Of a stretch of DNA of 64,000 nt, positions 56,978 to 64,000 are shown piece after piece. Under the pieces are notes generated by a model. That model did not search any database. It saw only the letters and a program-made list of their open reading frames with translations, and had not been told where the DNA came from. The stretch comes from Rhinopithecus roxellana (Eukaryota; Chordata; Mammalia; Primates; Cercopithecidae), in NCBI RefSeq assembly GCF_007565055.1, contig NC_044553.1:41059916-41123915 (forward strand), written 5' to 3'. A program made the translations under genes and the position numbers. How positions within the stretch are numbered: the first letter of the stretch is position 1; every line of letters begins with the position of its first letter.

Positions 56978-57300
56978 ATTCTTTTGATATATACCCAGAA
57001 ATGAAATTGCTGGATCATATGGTAATTCTATTTTTGAATTTTTGAGGAACTTTTCCACTGTTTTTCATAGTAGCTGTACCATTTTTCATTTCCACCAACA
57101 GTGAACAAAGGCTCCAATTTCTCCACATCTTGCCAATACTTATTTTCTCTCTGTGTGTGTTTTATAGTGGCTTCGCTAATGAGTGTGAAGTAATATTGTG
57201 GTTTTGATCCGCATTTCTCTAATGATTAGTGATGTTGAGCATAATTTTATATTCTCATTGGACATTTGTTTATCTTCTTTTGAGTAATGTCTATTCAAGT

Positions 57301-57655
57301 TGACAAACCACACAATGGTGAAACGACAGCCTCTTCAACAAATAGTGTTGGGAAAACTGGATATGCCCCTGCAAATGAGTGACATTGGATGCTTACCTTA
57401 CACTATGTACAAAAGTTAACTCAAAATGCATTATAGTTCACAATGTAAAATATAGAACTATAAAACTCCTAGAAGAAAACATCGGGGAATAGCTTCAAGA
57501 CTTTGTCAGTGATTTGTTAAATATGACAGTAAAAGCACAGGCAACAAAAGCAAAAGTAGACCAATTAGACACCAAACTTGGAAACTTCAGTATGACAAAG
57601 GAAACAACAAAATGAATAGGTAAATAACAGAATGGAAGAAAATATTTGCAGGCAG
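57301..57655 (+). mobile_element. Inverted 5' segment of the old LINE-1
   Basis: Plus-strand ORF2 sequence (GTTGGGAAAACTGGATATGC, CTCCTAGAAGAAAACATCGG, ACAGGCAACAAAAGCAAAAG, GAATGGAAGAAAATATTTGC) that lies just upstream of the 57300 segment in a normal LINE-1 but in reverse orientation here. Confidence 0.8.
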
Positions 57656-57801
57656 CAGTATTTTTATTTTAGTATAAGATGATTCATTAATCTAAAGTGT
57701 CTACTAACTGTTGGAATTTCAGTGTTATGAGGCAATATTTTAGAGCAGATGATCTTTCTGGAGTTTTAAAAAGTATACTTTCTTTTAAGAAATATGTCTG
57801 A
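57656..57801. other. No gene recognised
   Basis: Short AT-rich gap between the LINE-1 and AluY. Confidence 0.5.
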
Positions 57802-58088
57802 GGCCGGGCGCGGTGGCTCACGCCTGTAATCCCAGCACTTTGGGAGGCCGAGGTGGGCAGATCACGAGGTCAGGAGATCGAGACCATCGTGGCTAACACA
57901 GTGAAACCCCATCTCTACTAAAAATACAAAAAAATTAGCCGGGCGTAGCGGCGGGCGCCTGTAGTCCCAGCTACTCGGGAGGCTGAGGCAGGAGAATGGC
58001 GTGAACCCGGGAGGCGGAGCTTGCAGTGAGCCGAGATCGCGCCACTGCACTCCAGCCTGGGGGCAGAGCGAGACTCCGTCTCAAAAAA

Positions 58089-58106
<18 letters not shown>
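57802..58106 (+). mobile_element. Young AluY-like SINE
   Basis: Nearly consensus, with the full start GGCCGGGCGCGGTGGCTCAC, most CpGs intact and an A tail of 23 (58084-58106). The target-site copy TCTGA (57797-57801) recurs after the TA tract, so the duplication has absorbed a microsatellite. Confidence 0.96.

Positions 58107-58121
<15 letters not shown>
58107..58121. repeat. TA microsatellite at the AluY tail
   Basis: Seven TA units plus a T, directly after the A tail, probably expanded from the AATATGTCTGA-type target site. Confidence 0.9.
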
Positions 58122-59525
58122 CTGAAAATTTGAAAACTCATCTATATGAGAAAGACTTTATTATCTCCCTTTTAATTCTTACAACGATGCTATCAGATAC
58201 TGCTCCCTTCTAGCATTTCCAGAGGTAGAGCATCTCTTCCTCTAGCATCTACTTATAAAATGCCAATGATGGTAATGATAAAAGGAACAGCTGATAGTGT
58301 CAAGTACTTTATATTTTTAAGACATTTGATTTTTACAACAAAAATATGAATAGGTAACACTCTTTATTTTCCTTCATTTTGTATATGACCCATAAATCAA
58401 AATTAGCAACTGCAAAAACACCAGTTAGAATTATTTTTAGATGACTATGGGTTCATTGTCTTGTCTTCCTCTTCCTCCCATGTGATATATTTTTATTAAT
58501 TTGTGATTTAGCTTTTGTTACTTACAGAGCTTTCTCTCAATAGAGATTGCCAAAGTAACCAAAGAGTTTGCTGAAGGAGAGATTAAAAAAGCGCAAAGAC
58601 CTGGATAGTGAAGGGTTCTGAAGAAAACATCACTTAGCTCACAGCTGATCTAGAGTCAACCCTTCTGATGATTATAAGAGCTTCTTTCTTCCTGGCCCTA
58701 AACCAGAAAGCAGGGTTTTATTTTTGCTTTTGCCCTTCTGGGGTCTGCAGAATATGTGGATGTGTTCTCTGGAGATAACAACTAGGAAACGGGAGAATAT
58801 GAAACACTGTAAAAAGAAAGGATGCTATGTCCAATCATATTAAATAAAGTCCTCTATGTGGACCTATTTTGATACAAGTATTTTAGCCCATTTCAAAGAA
58901 ATATGTTCTTGACTTCCTTCACACTTTACACACATCCTAGGCACTTAGGTGGAAAGGTCTTTCAGTGTGAGTCTTGGTTATAACAAGAAATTGGGTAATT
59001 AAAACATCTTTAGTACCAAATATGGTTTCTAAAAACCTGTTAGACAAAGGACATCTCCACAAAATTTGAATCCATGCAGTTTGTGGTCAATAATGATTCT
59101 CACCCAGTCATCAGGAAGCTTCTGTCATGGTTATTTTCACTGCTCTGGGGTCATCAGTGCATATTGAATAACTCCTGAATGATTGGCATGTGATGTTATT
59201 CACATTTGTACTCTAGCCTTCAAAAAAAGGAAAGGAAGTCATTGTTTTTTTTGGAAGAAAAACCCAATGAACATTTATCACTGTGTACGTAAGTATTTAA
59301 GACATTCATCCTTTCCAATATTGAACAAGATAGCTCAATATATACATCAATTTTATTGTCAAGCATGGAAAAATGTCTAGTGTACATAAGGCATTTAGTG
59401 AGAATATGAATTATTAAGATTATAGTTTTCATTTTTGTCAAGTCAAATTGAAATTTGCATTTGGAAATCTATAAAAAATAGAAAAGGAAAACAAGAAATA
59501 AACATATTGAACACATAGTATATAC
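58122..59525. other. No gene recognised; possible MIR remnant near 58285-58420
   Basis: CAAGTACTTTATATTTTTAAG and following bases hint at a MIR complement, too diverged to assert. The rest is single-copy-looking. Confidence 0.45.
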
Positions 59526-59529
59526 AAAC

Positions 59530-59630
59530 AGAAAACTGAGGCTCGGGGAGATTGCATAAAAAGCATATGGCCATACAGGTGGAATATAGTGGAACTCTGA
59601 ATCAAAGAATGTCTCTTTGGTATTCTAAAA
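59530..59630 (-). mobile_element. MIR SINE fragment
   Basis: Complement of MIR: GAAAACTGAGGCTCGGGGAG, CATATGGCCATACAGGTGGA, GGAACTCTGAATCAAAG. Confidence 0.65.
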
Positions 59631-59744
59631 CTTATTAAGAATTTTAAAACATTTACTCCTCTGAAAACCTCACCATTATGAATGGAGGACAGATTATAGT
59701 AGAAAATGTCAATATTTGGTGAGAAGTTTAATATATTAATTCTT

Positions 59745-60000
59745 GCTAACTAATATTTATTGGGTACCTACTACATAATAAGTGTATACTATCTAAATTG
59801 CTTTACATGGATTATCTCATTTGATTCATCAGCAAGAGTATAAATAGAAATTATATTTATACCCATTTTGCAGATAGAGTAAGCTTAGAAACGTTAAAAA
59901 ATGACTAAAGTTAGAAAAGTTGTACTTGCTAAAGCCCAAATTGGAAACCAGGCACCCTGATTTCAGAGTCTGAGCTCTTTAATGCTGTACCATACCACTA
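59745..60000 (-). mobile_element. MIR SINE
   Basis: Complement of MIR, long: TATTGGGTACCTACTACATA, ATGGATTATCTCATTTGATT, CCCATTTTGCAGATAGAGTA and GAGTCTGAGCTCTTTAATGC. Confidence 0.82.
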
Positions 60001-60835
60001 GATCAGTTTCCTGAATCAACAAAAGTAAAAAAAAAAAAGAAAAAAAAATCCTCAAGAAGTAGAAAAAAATATTTTACTTGAAGTCATCCAAATGCTGTGT
60101 TTTTAAAGAAATTTAGAACCTCTTTAAAAGTCCCTTCATCTGATGATTTGCTGGAACACAGTGCTGACACATTTTTAATTTTACTGAAGGAAATAAAAAA
60201 TGAACAACAGAATGAAAGTATAGATGCTGTCACACCAAACATCATTCAACATCGAATGATATCTAACCAAAGTCTAACAATCATTACCCAAGCAGAAATA
60301 TTTTAAAAGAGTGTGTGCTTGAATAATTTACTCCATTTAATTATTAATTTTTTTTGAAAAAAATTACAGATTATGCCATTTATTATGCTTGTATAAGTAA
60401 ATATTTGTCTACAGGGGAAGCAGTTTTGAACTATAAGTTCGATGCTTGATTTTTAATCCAGTCTTAACCACTTACTAGTTCTGTACAACCAGATAAGTCT
60501 TGCAAGACTTTGAGCTGGGAACCATAAAATACTACTATAATGTTTTGCAGGTTTTTAAAGATAAGTATCAAATAAGAAAATATATGTAATAACACTTTTA
60601 AGGGTGTTAAGTTTTAGACACTATTATTGGGTTACTGACTCGCTATTGTTGGAATATATAGTTAGAAGGTTTGTTCTGGCACAAATTTGTGAGACAGCTG
60701 GTGAGAACTAAGGGCGCCATTTGGACCAAGAAATAGAACAAAGCTAATTGGCTACACAGAGACTCAACCCATGTCCTTAGCCTCATTAACTCTGTGCTTT
60801 ACTAAGCAAGCACACTATTACTCACTCACTCATCA
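60001..60835. other. No gene recognised
   Basis: Contains an open stretch at 60082-60303 with no ATG near its start and no domain I recognise. Otherwise AT-rich. Confidence 0.5.
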
Positions 60836-60839
60836 ACCT

Positions 60840-61000
60840 ACCTTTAATGAGTCTAGCCTTCAGCTGGGCATTGGTGATATAAAAATGAATGAACTATGGT
60901 CTCTGCCCTCAAGGAGCTCACAGTCCAGCAAGGAAAAGGAAGCAGATAAGTAAAATAGTAGTTAGCATACTGTATAATAAATCGGTGCCACAACAGAGAT
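60840..61000 (-). mobile_element. L2 LINE 3' end
   Basis: Complement of the L2 end: GGGCATTGGTGATATAAAAA, TCTGCCCTCAAGGAGCTCAC, AGTCCAGCAAGG. Confidence 0.72.
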
Positions 61001-61189
61001 TTATGAAAGTACTTAGAAGGCACTGCCAGTGCTGACTCGAGAAGCACGGCATCCATATCTTGTGACAGAATTTGTTGAGCCTAAAATTTTACTTCTTAAA
61101 TCACTTTAAATCCCACAGTTGAAAAATAGTTAATCTCATTCCTCATTTGGAAAAGTCAAAAGTACTTTTTTTTTTTTTTTTAAATTTTT

Positions 61190-61620
61190 TTTGCATTTAA
61201 ACAATGAACATTTATTATCTCACAGTTCCTGTGGGCCAGAAATTCGAGAATAGCCTACCTGGGTTTTTCTGCCTCAGAGTTTCTCATGTGGTTGCATTTA
61301 GCATGTCAGCAGTGGCTGCAGTCATTTGAAAGCCTGAACATGATTAGAGGGTCAGCTTCTAAAATGGCTCATTCGCATGACTGTTGGCAGGAGGTCACAG
61401 TTTGTGTCTGGCTGTTGGCAGGAGTCCTTAGTTCCTTGCCATGTGGACTTCCCCCTAGGCTGCTTGAGGATCCTCATGACATGGCAACTAACTTCCTCCA
61501 GAGTGAGCAAACTAATAGAGAGTGGGCAAAGAGGAAGTGGCAGTACCTCGTGTGACCTAGTCTCCAAAGTTACACACTGTCAGTTCTACTCAAAAGTGCC
61601 ATTTTAAAGTGACCCATAAT
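61190..61620 (-). mobile_element. MLT1-type MaLR LTR
   Basis: Complement of an MLT1-type LTR: ACATTTATTATCTCACAGTT, GCAGTGGCTGCAGTCATTTG, TTCTAAAATGGCTCATTCGC, TTGCCATGTGGACTTCCCCC and GTGTGACCTAGTCTCCAAAG. A local duplication of CTGTTGGCAGGAG occurs near 61381 and 61412. Confidence 0.8.
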
Positions 61621-61624
61621 ATAA

Positions 61625-62890
61625 TGGAAAACTTTAAGAGCAGAACTTAACGTGTGTTTTACTACCGTGTAACCTATGCTAGGCACATCTTTCCATATTG
61701 CGTAAGATGGTTTACTTCCAAATATTTGTTCTCCTATTCATTATTTACTTATATAGAGCTAGCAATGCTAACTTGCTATTTTAAACATAATCATGTTTTT
61801 CTCCGCAATTATCTGGACAACTAATCCATTTAGCCAATCCATTTGCTTGGGAACAGAAAGCCAATGATTGGTCAGAGTTTTGTTTTTTAAAAAATTAATA
61901 GTGAAGTTCAATGGTTGATTACCAATTCCCTAAAATAAAGATTAAGATTTTCTAAAAAACTGCAAATACAGTTCCATGCACACAGGATTGGTTTATGCTC
62001 TTACAAGGATTCCTCTATTGCTTAAAGCCAGATATACTGGCCATAACAGAATTCTACGACAATGACCCCTTTACTTGATTCTTTTGATTTAGTCAAGCTT
62101 CACCGTTACTGTACTAAAAAATAACCAGTGACCCAGGTTCCTTGCTTTTCTTCTACTTGAACCATAAATGAGAAAAATGATCTGGCTCAGCTTATGTCTT
62201 GGGGTATGAGAGGTGAATGGTACCCTAGAGGTTCTACTCTTTCTGAAATGACTGCTGAAGCATTTGGAGGAGAAATGATCTTATTATTTAATCCATCCGT
62301 CTGTAAGTTTTGAGGCATGTACCTGTGGATGGGGTGAGTGTGTAAGTAGAAATTACTTCTTACCCTGTTGTTTAATGTTATTAATTCAAGATTGTGGAAA
62401 GCTCTAGCAGAAACAGAATGCATCTTACTGATAAGAACATGGCTCTTACTGTTGTAATCTCATCATTGTAATTATACATTATTCAAATCAGGTACTCAGT
62501 AGTGAAAACTAGTCGTCAAAAGCCAAAAAATTTCTACTAGGGATTTTGATGTCCCTGGAGGTCAATAAAGTCATAAAGCTCTGCCACTCTAACAGCAACA
62601 TATTTTATTAGCAGTCAATGTCCCTCAGATACACGATTCCTGCCACTTTCGGAGCTGTAAACAATTTCCATTTTGAAATATACGACCAGAATACTGATTA
62701 TTAGAGCTTAGCATTGCATTCATTAAAACACATATACTGGCATTGAAGCATTCATGAAACATAATTTCTTCTTTCCAATAAAAACTAATGATTACCACCC
62801 CTGGTGTGATTCATTTCCTCTATGAGAGTATTTGAATTAGAGCAATATTTTCACAACTCTTCATGGCACTACATTTATTTTCTTTTCTTC
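61625..62890. other. No gene recognised
   Basis: AT-rich, apparently single copy. Includes two CCAAT-like boxes near 61836 and 61862, without a promoter context. Confidence 0.5.
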
Positions 62891-62914
62891 TTTTTCTTTA
62901 TTTTTTCTTTTTTT

Positions 62915-63061
62915 AGTCTTGCTATGTTGCCCAGGCTGGGGTACAATGGCGCAATCTTGGCTCACTGCAACCTCCGCCTCCCAGGTTCAAGTGATTCTAC
63001 TGCCTCAGCCTCCTGAGTAGCTGGGATTATGGGCAACCACCACCATGCCCAGCTAATTTTT
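62915..63061 (-). mobile_element. Truncated Alu (right monomer only)
   Basis: Minus-strand right monomer from GTCTTGCTATGTTGCCCAGG to CATGCCCAGCTAATTTTTC, ending at the A-rich linker. The left monomer is absent. Preceded by a degraded T-rich tail (62878-62915). Confidence 0.88.
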
Positions 63062-64000
63062 CTACATGCATGTTTTATAGATCACTCATGGCTAGAATCA
63101 TCTTTCATTTGTTTCTTTCTGTAGGTTTAAGCATTTGCATCACTGACATTAAATCCAAATTTACTGAAGATGTATGCACATTTACCTGATTCTGGGTGCT
63201 GGGGTCTCTCAGCTGACCACTGCTTCTGCATTTTAGAGTGGTTATTTCACACCAAAAAAAATGAGAACAGATTCAGTGAATAGGTGTTCTTTTCTCTATG
63301 TATTAAAACTCATTCTTCAAAATAGTGTATTGGCTAGCCTGAGTTTTTCTGTATAAAAAAAAGTCAAGTCAGGTACTTTTAGGTCTAACTGGTTTTCCTG
63401 TGCTACTCTCCAGTGCTTACAGCCGGGGGCAGCAGAGCTTTGTCCTGCCTGCCACTCCAGTGAGGAGTGAAGGCAGGAATAAGACTGCCCTGGTACTTGC
63501 CCCTGATGCAGATCATTAGACCTTGAGCAGCTGCTCAGGTCCATTAACAGTCACTTAAGCAGCAGGTAAGGGAAGCTGCGCTGCTCTGAATTAAAGGTGA
63601 CGCTGGTAGCTGGGAATGGGGAGGGCTCAGCTGCTAGTATCCAGCATATATATTGTGTCACATTTGGGGACACTTTTTTAAACATCATGGAGAGGTTATT
63701 TATCGGTTGTCACATATGGTAGGTGAAATATGTTTTGCCACAAGTTTCCCAAAAAAATGCTACATCTGGTTTAACTGTTTATTTTGATGTCAACTATTAT
63801 TATTGAATATTTAGGTGGAGTCAAGTCTAATGTCAGTCAAGACATATTCATCCCTCCATGTACTGAAAAATGCCATACAGATCTGTATATATGCTTCTCA
63901 TACTGTTTAACCACAGCTGCTAGTTGACGTTCTTCAGTCCTGGAAATATCCTTCCATTTTCTAAAAAGCAAAGAAAAGTAAAATTTAAAGTAAGCAGTAG
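63062..64000. other. No gene proven; GC-richer segment at 63400-63640 with a strong splice-donor-like string
   Basis: CAGGTAAGG at 63563-63571 matches the 5' splice-site consensus closely, with the intron side starting at 63566. The segment around it is less AT-rich than its surroundings and shows no repeat. No matching acceptor or frame can be set with confidence. Confidence 0.4.

Larger units (their letters stand above)
55535..57300 (-). mobile_element. Old LINE-1 (L1MB-type), 3' portion, with three nested insertions
   Basis: Complement of 3' UTR and ORF2: AAAATTTACCATCTTAAACAT, CTGACAACCACTCTTCTGCC, ATATCTCACTTAGCACAATG, TTGCTGGATCATATGGTAAT and AATGATTAGTGATGTTGAGC. It is interrupted by an AluJ, an AluS-like element and a LINE-1 3' end. 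Beyond 57300 the same LINE-1 continues in the opposite orientation. Confidence 0.88.

Noticed and set aside
60082..60303. An open stretch with protein-like composition
   Set aside because: No ATG near its start, no convincing acceptor or donor sites, and no recognised family.

Overview
The window is ordinary primate (human or great-ape) nuclear DNA. It is AT-rich and packed with interspersed repeats: at least 12 Alu copies (two AluY-like), LINE-1 of several ages, MIR and L2, MaLR LTRs, a class III-type ERV remnant, MER5-type hAT remnants and a MADE1 mini-mariner. No protein-coding gene, RNA gene or CRISPR array can be supported. The long open frames are decayed LINE-1 ORF2. The segment is most likely intergenic or lies within a large intron. 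Repeat subfamily names below come from recalled diagnostic features, not a search.

Layout. 1-2808: ERV internal remnant with an aspartic-protease motif, joined to a 3' LTR. 2809-23384: mostly non-repetitive sequence with MIR, L2, Alu, MER5 and MaLR LTR insertions, including a long L2 (20490-22340) split by an MST-type LTR. 23385-32634: the most structured part, an old full-length LINE-1 bounded by a 15-bp target-site duplication. A younger truncated LINE-1 and a solitary LTR are nested inside it. The younger LINE-1 carries about 0.4 kb of non-L1 sequence followed by a second poly-A, the signature of 3' transduction. 32635-35480: Alu and minus-strand LINE-1 fragments. 35590-52950: sparse ancient repeats in otherwise unannotated DNA, with a perfect hairpin (37591-37625), a candidate CTCF site (48964-48979) and a deleted MADE1 (50376-50421). 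52951-53866: a minus-strand LINE-1 of the same apparent subfamily as the transducing one. 55535-57655: an old LINE-1 whose 5' part is inverted and which holds three later insertions. 57802-64000: a young AluY with a TA microsatellite, MIR, L2, an MLT1-type LTR, an Alu fragment and a GC-richer terminal segment with a strong splice-donor-like sequence.

There is no gene network to describe. The region is best read as layered retrotransposition. No wholly new system is visible; the best leads are the transduced segment, the hairpins, the CTCF-like site and the possible exon near the right end.
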